A stretch of 64,000 nt of DNA. It comes from Kiritimatiellia bacterium (GTDB taxonomy: Bacteria; Verrucomicrobiota; Kiritimatiellia; UBA8416; YA12-FULL-48-11). A program made the translations under genes and the position numbers. The number at the start of each line of letters is the position of its first letter. The stretch's first letter is position 1. This document shows, in pieces, positions 1 to 8,144 of this stretch. The notes below the pieces were generated by a model that ran no database searches, had not been told where the DNA came from, and saw only the letters and a program-made list of their open reading frames with translations. Where the stretch lies: positions 62,001 to 126,000 of the forward strand of contig JAQUPZ010000006.1 in assembly GCA_028716365.1 (NCBI GenBank), in the 5' to 3' direction.

Positions 1-81
1 CAGGACCAGCGCGGCACCGGAACGGCGCATAGGGTCCTGGTGTTTCAAAAGTCCCATAATCTTCTTCAGTGTTTTATCCAT
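1..81 (-). CDS. N-terminal fragment of a HEAT-repeat-like protein (runs off the left edge)
   Basis: Reading the minus strand from an ATG at 81-79 gives 27 codons with no stop before the window edge. The peptide begins MDKTLKKIMGLLKHQDPMRR and continues with a small hydrophobic run. The pattern of a basic amphipathic helix, HQDPxxR and a second Ala/Leu-rich helix is what a HEAT or PBS-lyase-type repeat looks like, but the fragment is far too short for a firm family call. It is divergent from the gene starting at 384. Confidence 0.4.
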   Translation of the reverse strand, partial: MDKTLKKIMGLLKHQDPMRRSGAALVL

Positions 82-383
82 AATGCGCGGCACATTAGCA
101 GAAGAACAGGCCATAGGCAATAAAGAGTATTAAAGTGATGTCTATCGCATTCTGCGGGCCAAAAGGCTGTAAAACCTGCGATCCGGCTGTACGAATTGCC
201 GGAGTATGAATCGTCTTTTCATCAACAGGATCAAGGTTTTATCGGTTGCTGTTTTTCGAATTATCTTTAATATTCAGTAATTTGTGTTAAAAGATCAGTG
301 ATAACTGCTATGCCAAAACAGCTTTATCTTGTGGTATGTTCGAAAAAGAAAGAATCAGAAATTAACAATCAGGAGGATATGGA
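82..383. other. Intergenic region between divergent genes
   Basis: About 300 bases with no convincing gene. It must carry the promoters for the leftward fragment and for the rightward gene at 384, but I see no clear -35/-10 pair. The only clear signal is the ribosome binding site AGGAGG at 371-376, seven bases before the ATG at 384. A 23-codon frame at 136-207 contains three cysteines but has no ribosome binding site. Confidence 0.6.
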
Positions 384-1352
384 ATGAGTAACCGTTTTAG
401 TCGCCGTGAATTCATGAAAGCCAGTTCTGCCGGTTTGGCCCTCGGTCTTCTTGGGCCTTCGATGATAAATGCCGCGCCAACTTTTAAAACTAAACTGCAA
501 AAGGCTCTTATAACAGGCAAGCCTACAGAAGCTGTCTTGAAACCGATGAAGGAAGCGGGATTTGAGGGTGTAGAAGCGGGTATTGTCAAACCGGCGGAGG
601 CTGTTGAGTGCAGAAAGATCGCGGAACAGCTTGGAATGCGAATTCATTCGGTCTTGCGCGGCTGGGCCGAGTTCAATAACAGTGACAAGAGTAAAGTTGA
701 AAGCAGTGCGGCAATGACAATCGACGCCCTCAAGGCGGCGCAGGGTTATGGCGCAGATGCGGTCCTGCTGGTTCCGTGCCGGATCGGCGGCATGCCGATG
801 CCTGAGCCGTGGGACTTCAAGATACAGTTCGATGACAAGACCGGGCATTTGACCTCGGTTGCCGAAAAGGACAATGATAAATACAAGGCGTATATCGATG
901 CTCATAACCATGCGTATGACACTTCGCGGGTTGAAATTGAGAAACTTATTCCGGTTGCGGAAGAAACCAAAGTGGTAATTGCCGTTGAGAATGTCTGGAA
1001 CAACCTTTTTTCCGATCCGCGGCACCTGGCGCATTTTGTCGATTCATTCAAGAGTCCGTGGGTTAAAATTTATTTTGACCTTGGTAATCATGTGAAATAT
1101 TCCCCGACAGAACAATGGGTTCGTGTGCTGGGTAACAGGATCGTAAAATGTCATGTAAAGGACTTCAAACTTAATGCAGACGGACATGGCGGCAAGTTTG
1201 TTGATATTCGGGATGGAAGCGTCAACTGGCCTGTTGTCCGTAAGGCATTGGATGAGATCGGTTACAATGGCTGGATGACCATCGAGGGAAGCGGCGGATT
1301 ATCCAAGCAGGAGCAGAACAAACGGCTGGACATGATTATTGCCGGAGAGTGA
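384..1352 (+). CDS. Tat-exported sugar phosphate isomerase/epimerase-like TIM-barrel protein
   Basis: A 322-residue protein of the xylose-isomerase-like (AP endonuclease 2 fold) TIM-barrel family. Residues 6-12 read SRREFMK, a twin-arginine export signal, followed by a hydrophobic stretch ending near INAA at about 31, so the folded enzyme is probably exported across the inner membrane. Barrel landmarks include VENVWNN (metal-binding Glu), YFDLGNH, KCHVKDF and TIEGSGG near the C terminus, the usual ladder of acidic and His metal ligands. The start is fixed by AGGAGG seven bases upstream. Tat-exported members are common in Planctomycetes, Verrucomicrobia and Lentisphaerae. The substrate cannot be read from sequence; family members act as isomerases or epimerases on sugars or inositols. 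Confidence 0.85.
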   Translation: MSNRFSRREFMKASSAGLALGLLGPSMINAAPTFKTKLQKALITGKPTEAVLKPMKEAGFEGVEAGIVKPAEAVECRKIAEQLGMRIHSVLRGWAEFNNSDKSKVESSAAMTIDALKAAQGYGADAVLLVPCRIGGMPMPEPWDFKIQFDDKTGHLTSVAEKDNDKYKAYIDAHNHAYDTSRVEIEKLIPVAEETKVVIAVENVWNNLFSDPRHLAHFVDSFKSPWVKIYFDLGNHVKYSPTEQWVRVLGNRIVKCHVKDFKLNADGHGGKFVDIRDGSVNWPVVRKALDEIGYNGWMTIEGSGGLSKQEQNKRLDMIIAGE

Positions 1353-1409
1353 CCAACTTTATTAAATTATAAAAGGAAGAATAATACCGGCAGAGGTTCC
1401 GTACTGTTC

Positions 1410-2807
1410 TCATGGAGGCGGTGCGTCGGGTGCCAGGGTTTGATATTGTTTAAGTTTTTCCTGGAAGTCTGCATATTTGATCCTGGAGGTTTGTAAAGCC
1501 GCGGTATCGGTGGTATTGCGCAGATATGTATTATAGGCGGTTCTATAAGCATCTCGGGCTGTCCTGCAAAGCTGCTTGGCCCTCTCAACATAACAGCTTT
1601 TCGGAATTTCTTCGACAACCATTTGTTCAAGATTGTCGTTTGATAAAGCCTGAAAAACTATTTTTTTATTACCGTCAAAAACATAGAGAATTAAACCGGA
1701 AAACAGGGAAGCTGCTGACGAGAGTACCGGTGTACAATCAATATAGACTATTTTGTTGAAATCAATTGTCGGAAGAGGAATAAGTTCGGTTTGTAATTCT
1801 CTTTTTGTTTTTGGAGATGAATCCTTTGCGAAAAATTGGACAACCATGATATGATTTGTCAGAATTGCATCTGCAGAGGTCGTTTTCAGTGACACTCTCA
1901 ACATTACATTCTGCATGGGATCATTTCTTCTTCTTGCCGTAATTGGTCCCGAACGGGGAAGGGGAGATGCTGGTTCAGCATTTTTCTTCGCAATCAGGAG
2001 AATTGTGCTGATTTTCCTACCGTCTTCTGATTTAGCCCTTACAGATACAGGGAGGGATTTGTAATACGAACCCGAGTCGGCAGGCTTCTGTCCTTGATAA
2101 ATCTTTACGGTTTCGGGTACCTCAAATTCCTTGTCTTTTCCGGCCTGGATATTGTTACCCGGTTGTACAGCTTGTTCAGGTTGTGCGGCGGGATTCTGAT
2201 CCGGCGTCTGATTTTCCTGTGCTGCCAAAGCAAATTCAGCCGCGGTAAATTGGGGAAGGACTTTTACCCGTTTCAGTTCTTCATTAACTTTCAATGCTTC
2301 TTCCATCCGTCCGTCGATTGTCAGGCTTTTTTGCATGCTTAAAAGACGGTCGAGATACTTGCGGGTAAGCGAAACAACATTTTCGTTTCTCAGCCGATCC
2401 TGTTTTGGTCCGATGTCCTTGAATTCTTTCTGGATGGAGAGGAGGTCTGCCGGGCTTGAGACCAGATCTTGACTGTTAATTACAGCAGTTTCTCTGAACC
2501 GTGAAAGTTCATTTGTGACCGCCTGCCATGCTTCGAAATTTCCCGCTTTGCGTTTGTTTTGTAAAAGTGCTTCAAGTTTTTCACTGTATTGAGAAGGCCA
2601 GTTTCGCGAAATCTCGGTATAATCAGTATTAATCTTGAAGATGGCTTCTTCGTACACGGTTCGTAACTGGTCCAGTTCGGCAACCACGTTGGTTATTTCC
2701 GCAGTTGTCCGGGAACTGTTTAATACTAGAAAAGCAAACACAGCCATACTGGCGTTAAGTATGGTTCTGCTGGATAAACCTAAATGACAAAATTTGGCGA
2801 AGATCAA
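1410..2807 (-). CDS. Exported protein of unknown function with coiled-coil N-terminal half
   Basis: I do not recognise this family. I prefer a TTG start at 2807-2805 because AGGAG (2819-2815) lies seven bases upstream in the right frame; the frame stays open further upstream, but without such a site. That gives 465 residues: a membrane segment near residues 15-32 (ASMAVFAFLVL), then about 150 residues rich in Glu, Leu and Arg that look like coiled coil, a Gln/Pro-rich linker (NQTPDQNPAAQPEQAVQPG), and a C-terminal beta-rich domain. The layout suggests a periplasmic protein anchored by an uncleaved signal. Similar coiled-coil plus beta-domain proteins are frequent as hypothetical proteins in PVC bacteria. 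Confidence 0.65.
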   Translation of the reverse strand: MIFAKFCHLGLSSRTILNASMAVFAFLVLNSSRTTAEITNVVAELDQLRTVYEEAIFKINTDYTEISRNWPSQYSEKLEALLQNKRKAGNFEAWQAVTNELSRFRETAVINSQDLVSSPADLLSIQKEFKDIGPKQDRLRNENVVSLTRKYLDRLLSMQKSLTIDGRMEEALKVNEELKRVKVLPQFTAAEFALAAQENQTPDQNPAAQPEQAVQPGNNIQAGKDKEFEVPETVKIYQGQKPADSGSYYKSLPVSVRAKSEDGRKISTILLIAKKNAEPASPLPRSGPITARRRNDPMQNVMLRVSLKTTSADAILTNHIMVVQFFAKDSSPKTKRELQTELIPLPTIDFNKIVYIDCTPVLSSAASLFSGLILYVFDGNKKIVFQALSNDNLEQMVVEEIPKSCYVERAKQLCRTARDAYRTAYNTYLRNTTDTAALQTSRIKYADFQEKLKQYQTLAPDAPPP

Positions 2808-3015
2808 ACATTCTCTCCTTCTAATTACTATTGGACTATAAACTATAATAAAATTATGCACAAATCATGCCAGAAAAACGAAAAAACCATATTTCCCCGT
2901 GGAATACTCAAATGTTCGGGTTTTTTGGGGTCTAACGGTTTATTTATAAATACTGCCAGAGAGGAAAAACTGCCTACAACAGTATTCAGTTTTGTTTCTT
3001 GTATACTCAATATTC

Positions 3016-3804
3016 TTAAAACTTAAAAGCAACGCCTGTAATCATTAACAAGTCGTTCTTTTCTTTCTCTTCAGGCGGTTCACTGTTGTATTTATCCTGA
3101 GCAACGACGCGTAATGACATGCTGGTGTTTATTGCGGCTTCAAGTCCCATTTCGGCATTCATAAGAAAACGGTTGAAATCGTTCAGGGCCGGCATGTATT
3201 CAATACTCTGCCAGAGTTTCGACGTCTGACTGATTTTCAGGTCGTACCTTTCGCTGACACGCAAAGCGGCTATATTTTCAGTATCCTGGTTGGGTACTTC
3301 CCTTATGTAAGAAATACCAATGTCGGTACCAAGGGACTCTTTATCATTTTTTATGAGATAAAAGCCGAAACCGGGACCGATAATGAGACGGTAATCAATG
3401 CCGGCAATCCGGTCGGTGAGTGCATCTGCTTTTGAATAGAAATATGTCCTGTGGCTGAGAGTCTTCCTGAGTTCTGTGAATATCCTGGCATCGTTGACAT
3501 TATTTTCGGTTACGCTGGTCCCGTTGGTTTCAGTTAATTCGGCCTCACCATAATTTGCCTCAAGGCCAAGGCGTACCTCTATGTCTCCGCCTTTTCGTTC
3601 GGCAATGATACTGCCGCTGGACAGAAATGTTTTGCTGTTTCCGCGTGTCATGGTTATGCCTACGTTTGCACTGCGCGACCAGCCGGATTGCTGTGTTTCG
3701 TTTGGTTTAATTCCCTGACCGAAAACGTCAGTTATAATCAATAATCCTAATGAGAACACTGGTACCAAATATCGAAATACAGTTGTGTTTATTATAATCC
3801 TCAT
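3016..3804 (-). CDS. DUF481-type outer membrane beta-barrel protein
   Basis: A 262-residue protein with a cleavable-looking signal peptide (residues 10-29, ending DVFGQ). After SGWSRSANVGITMTRGNSKT the sequence shows alternating beta strands, including the DUF481/YdiY-like pattern of a glycine-rich first strand, a Tyr-rich middle (RTYFYSKADALTD, GPGFGFYLI) and a terminal Phe (GVAFKF) typical of proteins inserted by the BAM machinery. The start has GGAGG about ten bases upstream, read on the minus strand. DUF481 proteins are salt- or acid-induced outer membrane proteins of unclear role. It is transcribed in the same direction as the gene at 1410-2807 but separated by about 200 bases. Confidence 0.8.
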   Translation of the reverse strand: MRIIINTTVFRYLVPVFSLGLLIITDVFGQGIKPNETQQSGWSRSANVGITMTRGNSKTFLSSGSIIAERKGGDIEVRLGLEANYGEAELTETNGTSVTENNVNDARIFTELRKTLSHRTYFYSKADALTDRIAGIDYRLIIGPGFGFYLIKNDKESLGTDIGISYIREVPNQDTENIAALRVSERYDLKISQTSKLWQSIEYMPALNDFNRFLMNAEMGLEAAINTSMSLRVVAQDKYNSEPPEEKEKNDLLMITGVAFKF

Positions 3805-3850
3805 TGTTTGATATACCTCCGGGTATTGGAATTACATTTTGATCCAGCAG

Positions 3851-4003
3851 TTATTTACCCTGGTGTCTTCTTGAAATCTGGACTCTTTTGCCGCCTTTTC
3901 TAAAAGGATACGAACGCTGTACGGCAAGATTTGGATTTACTGAAGGATTCTTCATTGCCCGTATTCTTTGTACCGTTGTTTGTCTGTTATTTAAGCCTCT
4001 CAT
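3851..4003 (-). CDS. Possible small, very basic protein (50 aa)
   Basis: A 50-codon frame starting ATG at 4003-4001. It begins MRGLNNRQTTVQRIRAMKNP and ends with a run rich in Arg, Lys and Gly (FRKGGKR, SRRHQGK). More than a quarter of residues are basic. The upstream sequence holds only a weak GGA-type ribosome binding site. It lies alone in the 245-base gap between the DUF481 gene and aguB on the same strand. It could be a small nucleic-acid-binding protein or a chance frame; no family is recognised. Confidence 0.35.
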   Translation of the reverse strand: MRGLNNRQTTVQRIRAMKNPSVNPNLAVQRSYPFRKGGKRVQISRRHQGK

Positions 4004-4049
4004 GCTTCTAATTCCATTTCGTTAATTCCCAATGTTTCCGTGGCATTTC

Positions 4050-4931
4050 TCAGTACCGGAACCTTTGATCAATACCTTCGTAGGCGTCGATACGTCTATC
4101 ACGCAGAAATGGCCAGCTGTGTCTTACTGTTTCGTTGCGGTGCATGTTCAGTTCGATAATCAGCGTTTCCTCCCTGTCTGCAGCTGCCCGTGCGAGCAGT
4201 TCCCCCTGGCATCCTGAAACAAAACTGTTACCCCAGAAATCGATTTTACCTTTACCATCAGATGCTTTTTCCAGACCGGTACGATTGACGCTGATTACGT
4301 GCATTCCATTTGCAATTGCATGTCCGCGTTGAACTGTTATCCAGGCATCCAGTTGGCGGTTCTTTTCATCTGCATTGTCGCGCAGGTTCCACCCGATGGC
4401 GGTCGGATAAATCAGTATATCGGCACCGGCAAGTGACATGAGACGCGCAGCTTCGGGATACCACTGGTCCCAGCAAACCATTACACCCAGCATGCCTGCA
4501 GAAGTTTCTATCGGTTTGAATCCGAGATCGCCGGGCGTGAAGTAGAATTTCTCGTAGTAACCGGGATCATCAGGAATATGCATTTTGCGGTAACGGCCGG
4601 CGATGGAACCATCCTTGTCAAAGACAATGACTGTGTTGTGGTAAAGTCCTGATGAACGTTTTTCGAAAAGTGAGGTCACGAGAACAATCTTCAGCCTGGC
4701 TGCAAGCGATCCATAGAAATCAGTTGACGGACCGGGAATTTTTTCGGCGAGATCGAAGCAATCAGTGTTCTCAGTCTGACAGAAATACAATGTGTTATGT
4801 AATTCGGGTAGAACTATGAGTCTGGCGCCGTGTTTTGCCGCGTTGCGGACCGAAGCGGCATTGGCAGTCATATTAGCCCTCTTGTCTGCCGAATATTTCT
4901 TCTGAATTAATCCGACCTTTAACCTGTGCAT
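4050..4931 (-). CDS. aguB: N-carbamoylputrescine amidase
   Basis: A 293-residue member of the carbon-nitrogen hydrolase (nitrilase) superfamily, which hydrolyses N-carbamoylputrescine to putrescine, CO2 and ammonia in the cytoplasm. The catalytic triad is visible: Glu43 in VLPELHN, Lys116 in RYRKMHIPDD and Cys153 in GVMVCWDQWYPE. The substrate assignment follows from the PDDPGYYEKFYF loop and CWDQWYPEAAR, both characteristic of the AguB/plant CPA branch, and from the neighbouring agmatine deiminase. Length is normal. The gene lies 24 bases downstream of aguA on the same strand, so the two are almost certainly co-transcribed. Confidence 0.93.
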   Translation of the reverse strand: MHRLKVGLIQKKYSADKRANMTANAASVRNAAKHGARLIVLPELHNTLYFCQTENTDCFDLAEKIPGPSTDFYGSLAARLKIVLVTSLFEKRSSGLYHNTVIVFDKDGSIAGRYRKMHIPDDPGYYEKFYFTPGDLGFKPIETSAGMLGVMVCWDQWYPEAARLMSLAGADILIYPTAIGWNLRDNADEKNRQLDAWITVQRGHAIANGMHVISVNRTGLEKASDGKGKIDFWGNSFVSGCQGELLARAAADREETLIIELNMHRNETVRHSWPFLRDRRIDAYEGIDQRFRY

Positions 4932-4955
4932 GGGCCATGCTCGATAATCGTGTAT

Positions 4956-5993
4956 TTACTGAAAAACTATTGCCGGTATCTGCATTGTTGTACAGTGTAG
5001 TGATCCGTGTTGCAGTATCAGGGGCAGGCAATCAATTCCCTCTACTTGATATCCGGGAAATGCTTTGCGGATTGCATTGATCGCCCTGCCATCGTTTCTG
5101 TCCCTGTACATTGGCACAAGAACTGCCTTGTTGAGGATCAGGAAATTGGCGTATGTGGCCGGTAGGCGATTGCCGTCACTGTCGAATTTTGCAGAAGGCC
5201 ATGGGAGCGGAAACATTTTATAAGGCCTGCCGGAAAGGGTCCGCATGGCCTTGAGTTCAGCTTCCATTTTTTTTAATTCCATAAAATGCGGATCCCGCTC
5301 ATCATCACACGCGACGTAAACAATGGCGTTACCTGGCGCGAACCTGGCCAGTGTATCTACATGACCATCGGTATCATCACCTTCGAGTTGACCATGTTCA
5401 AGCCATAGAATTCTTTTTGCGCCGAATGTTTTTTTCAGGCGGTTTTCGATTGATATCCTGGAAAGAGAAGGGTTCCTGTTGGGATTCAGGAGGCAGGCAG
5501 ATGTCGTAAGGATTGTCCCTGCGCCGTCACTGTCGATGCTGCCTCCTTCAAGTATCAGCGGTATCTTCCAGATTGCAGTTCTGCCGAAAATTCCTGCGGA
5601 ATGGAAACGGGATACGGCCAGGTTGTCCTTATCAGCCGGATATTTTCTCCCCCATCCATTGAATGCAAATTTCAACAGAACAGGTGAACCGGATTTTATG
5701 ATCGTGATCGGCCCATAGTCACGGATCCATGTGTCGTCGATTTCGATTTTGGCAAGAATTACGCGGCCGGTATCAGCGCCTGATTTCCTGAGTTGTTTCC
5801 AGACATGGCGGAAATCGTGAACGGCTATTATCAGGTTTGCGCGTTTACTGATGGCGGCGGCAATCTTCTTAAAAACCGGTTCAACCAGTTTGGCTATTGG
5901 TCCCCAGCTGGTTTTTCCATGTGGCCAGGCAAGGAGTACCGCGCCCTGTTTTTCCCATTCTGCCGGGAAGCGGTGATGTGCCTGAAATTTCAT
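4956..5993 (-). CDS. aguA: Agmatine deiminase
   Basis: Converts agmatine to N-carbamoylputrescine plus ammonia, the step before AguB. It is a member of the guanidino-group-modifying (PAD-type) fold. Visible signatures are FPAEWEKQGAVLLAWPHG at the N terminus, IRDYGP, LEGGSIDSDG, HGQLEGDDTDGHVDTLARF and the C-terminal catalytic cysteine in HGSLHCTTMQIP. I chose the ATG at 5993, which gives 345 residues and places the conserved PAEWE motif near the start. The frame is open further upstream to a TTG at 6056 and another ATG at 6017, and no strong ribosome binding site separates these, so the start is uncertain by up to 21 residues. The radical SAM gene lies immediately upstream on the same strand. 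Confidence 0.92.
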   Translation of the reverse strand: MKFQAHHRFPAEWEKQGAVLLAWPHGKTSWGPIAKLVEPVFKKIAAAISKRANLIIAVHDFRHVWKQLRKSGADTGRVILAKIEIDDTWIRDYGPITIIKSGSPVLLKFAFNGWGRKYPADKDNLAVSRFHSAGIFGRTAIWKIPLILEGGSIDSDGAGTILTTSACLLNPNRNPSLSRISIENRLKKTFGAKRILWLEHGQLEGDDTDGHVDTLARFAPGNAIVYVACDDERDPHFMELKKMEAELKAMRTLSGRPYKMFPLPWPSAKFDSDGNRLPATYANFLILNKAVLVPMYRDRNDGRAINAIRKAFPGYQVEGIDCLPLILQHGSLHCTTMQIPAIVFQ

Positions 5994-6099
5994 TTTTCCA
6001 TGGGTTCGGTATTTCATGTCGGTAACAAAGTCATCACGAAATAAGCATACAGTCAATAAAGAAACGGATATTGGCGGATTTTTAGGCCCGGTCTGGTTG

Positions 6100-7359
6100 T
6101 TAAACCGGCGGGTTAAAATAACCGAAGCGGATTACCGGGAATTTTTTGCGAATTTCTTTCATCAGGGCTGGAATGCCGATATGATTCGGGTATTTTGACG
6201 GCACAGCTCGCTCTACTGTCTGCATATACCAGTCAGGATCGATGTTAAGGTTTCGCCACTGGATCATTTTGGGTTTGAAAGTTCGAAGCAGTTTTTCAAA
6301 AGCAGCCAGCTCAGCTTTGTCATCGGTGACTCCGGGAAATGTGAGGTAGTTTACGGAAACCCAGAGTCCGGCTTTTCCGGCAATGCGGAATGATTCCATT
6401 ACATCATCAAATGAATATTTACGGCATCTATAATATGCTGAGTATAATTCCGGTCTGGCGCTGTTTAATGAAATACGGATGCTGTCGAGTCCCGCGGCGG
6501 CAAGCCGTTCAACGACGTCCGGCATGCTTCCATTCGTATTGATATGAATTGTCCCGCGTTTTGTTCTTCTGCGAATCTCTCGTATGGCAGATTCGATGAG
6601 GTTGCCCTGGAGCAGTGGTTCACCTTCACAGCCCTGCCCGAAGCTTATCATCGCCCCTGGCGCTTTTCCCAGGTGTGGTACTGCAATTTCAACTATTTCT
6701 TTAACGGTTGGAACAAAGCTAATCCGTACTTGAGGCGACTGGATCATTTTTAAATTTTGTCTGGATATACAACCCTGGCATGATGCGTTGCAACCGCCTG
6801 AAACAGCGATGGGAGCTTCCCAGCGTCCCAGGAAGAGGTTTGCCGCATTCGGACATCCGTATTCCCTGACGCAAACCATGCCATGATGCCTTACCAGGCG
6901 GTTGCCGGGATACTTGCGGAGCCAGCAGTTGATCGCGCGGTAGACCTTCTTCATGTCGAAGCATGATGGATCATGTTTGATATCGTGGTCTACGCGTATG
7001 GCTGGTACGTGAAACCCGCCTTTGTACCAGCATACGGCACAGTAACAGTAAAGAGGCAGAAGGGGCGCCTTTCCCTCCCGGTTGAAGGCGGCAAGCGAAA
7101 GTGCAACATAACCCGGCGGCAGAAATGCCGCCACGGCTGTGTAACCGGTTCCGGGCAGCTCCAATTTCCCACTTTTGTTGAAACCCACAGCCGGCCTGCC
7201 TGGAAGAAAGTAAAGCCTGCTGCCTTCCGGCAGAGGAATGAGCAGCCTGTCGTCAAGCGAATGAATTTCGCACCCACTCCGTCCGGCTGCGACAAGGCCA
7301 TGCCAGTCGCAAATCTCTCCTCCGGGACCGCATACGACTGCAGAGGGATTATTTCTCAT
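6100..7359 (-). CDS. Radical SAM protein next to the agmatine pathway genes
   Basis: A 419-residue protein with a radical SAM core. The iron-sulfur ligands are Cys190, Cys194 and Cys197 in the CNASCQGC motif. Later strand motifs include MISFGQGCEGEPLL (the GGEP-like SAM-binding region) and INTNGSMPD with ISLNSA, as in SPASM/MoaA-like enzymes. The first 180 residues form a separate domain with several cysteines (105, 107, 110, 133, 145, 163, 169) which could hold another metal site. The reaction is unknown. It lies upstream of aguA and aguB on the same strand with a gap of 43-106 bases depending on the aguA start, so it may belong to the same transcript. No strong ribosome binding site is seen before the ATG. 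Confidence 0.75.
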   Translation of the reverse strand: MRNNPSAVVCGPGGEICDWHGLVAAGRSGCEIHSLDDRLLIPLPEGSRLYFLPGRPAVGFNKSGKLELPGTGYTAVAAFLPPGYVALSLAAFNREGKAPLLPLYCYCAVCWYKGGFHVPAIRVDHDIKHDPSCFDMKKVYRAINCWLRKYPGNRLVRHHGMVCVREYGCPNAANLFLGRWEAPIAVSGGCNASCQGCISRQNLKMIQSPQVRISFVPTVKEIVEIAVPHLGKAPGAMISFGQGCEGEPLLQGNLIESAIREIRRRTKRGTIHINTNGSMPDVVERLAAAGLDSIRISLNSARPELYSAYYRCRKYSFDDVMESFRIAGKAGLWVSVNYLTFPGVTDDKAELAAFEKLLRTFKPKMIQWRNLNIDPDWYMQTVERAVPSKYPNHIGIPALMKEIRKKFPVIRFGYFNPPV

Positions 7360-7425
7360 AGTTTGTACAAGAATAGGAAAAGTTAAGGGATATAATCAAT
7401 GTCGAATTCCCTGCCGCGACGGTTA

Positions 7426-8121
7426 CTACCAGATCTGTACTCCGCTTTTATGAAGAGCCCATAGATTGGAGGAGATGTTCGGGTTTGTTTTTACTTTGCG
7501 GAGGATTGCCGGAAAACTTTCAGGATTGGTTATGATCACGCCATTGATCGGTTCCGTCACGTCAACTGTAGCATTAACGAAAATGACTACGGATGTTATC
7601 GTGGCGTCAAGCTTTGTGGACTTCAAGACGTGCTCCCTGAGCCATAAGGAATTCCAGAGGATTTTTACAAAGAAATCCTGTTCGGGCGTCAGGTTATTGA
7701 TGGCAAGAAGGGAGTCAACGGATGTGACCTTTCCCGAAAGCTGCTTGGTTTCGATGATGAAAAGCCCGTGTTCCTTGCTGAGGAGTATATATTCAATGTA
7801 TCCGTAGCCGGTGTTAATATTGTGAAATACCGTGCAATCTTGCGGTAGATTGTGAAACACCCGATCCGCGCCGTCTGTTTCCGGTCGTACGGAAGAATCG
7901 AATTTACTGGATGTGGCAGTTGACTTTCCGCTCATTGCTTCCGTAATTATCCAGAAAGCAAAAACAAGTCCGGTCAATCCGATTATTTCGATGGGTATTT
8001 GTACGTGAAGGAGGGTCGCGATTACAGCCATTATTCCCACGAATATCAGAAGTCCCTTAAGAAAGGGACGTGTTCCAGTGTCGTGAAGTTTTCTTCCTTG
8101 AACTGTTTGTTCTTCTGTCAC
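7426..8121 (-). CDS. Membrane-anchored NERD-domain (nuclease-related) protein
   Basis: A 231-residue protein starting at GTG (8121), preceded by AGGAAG. Two adjacent hydrophobic segments (about residues 22-40 and 44-62) anchor it to the membrane. The C-terminal part carries the NERD pattern: RVFHNLPQDCTVFHN, then GYIEYILLSKEHGLFIIETK and SGKV, where the conserved E-x-K of the restriction-endonuclease-like fold lies in IIETK. NERD domains are thought to be nuclease-related and are often fused to other DNA-processing modules; here it stands alone. Function is unproven. It is followed by the radical SAM gene on the same strand after a 66-base gap. Confidence 0.65.
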   Translation of the reverse strand: MTEEQTVQGRKLHDTGTRPFLKGLLIFVGIMAVIATLLHVQIPIEIIGLTGLVFAFWIITEAMSGKSTATSSKFDSSVRPETDGADRVFHNLPQDCTVFHNINTGYGYIEYILLSKEHGLFIIETKQLSGKVTSVDSLLAINNLTPEQDFFVKILWNSLWLREHVLKSTKLDATITSVVIFVNATVDVTEPINGVIITNPESFPAILRKVKTNPNISSNLWALHKSGVQIW

Positions 8122-8144
8122 GAATATTGTCTTCCTGTATAATT

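Noticed and set aside
136..207. Short frame with three cysteines upstream of the Tat-exported protein gene
   Set aside because: Only 23 codons, no ribosome binding site, no known family.
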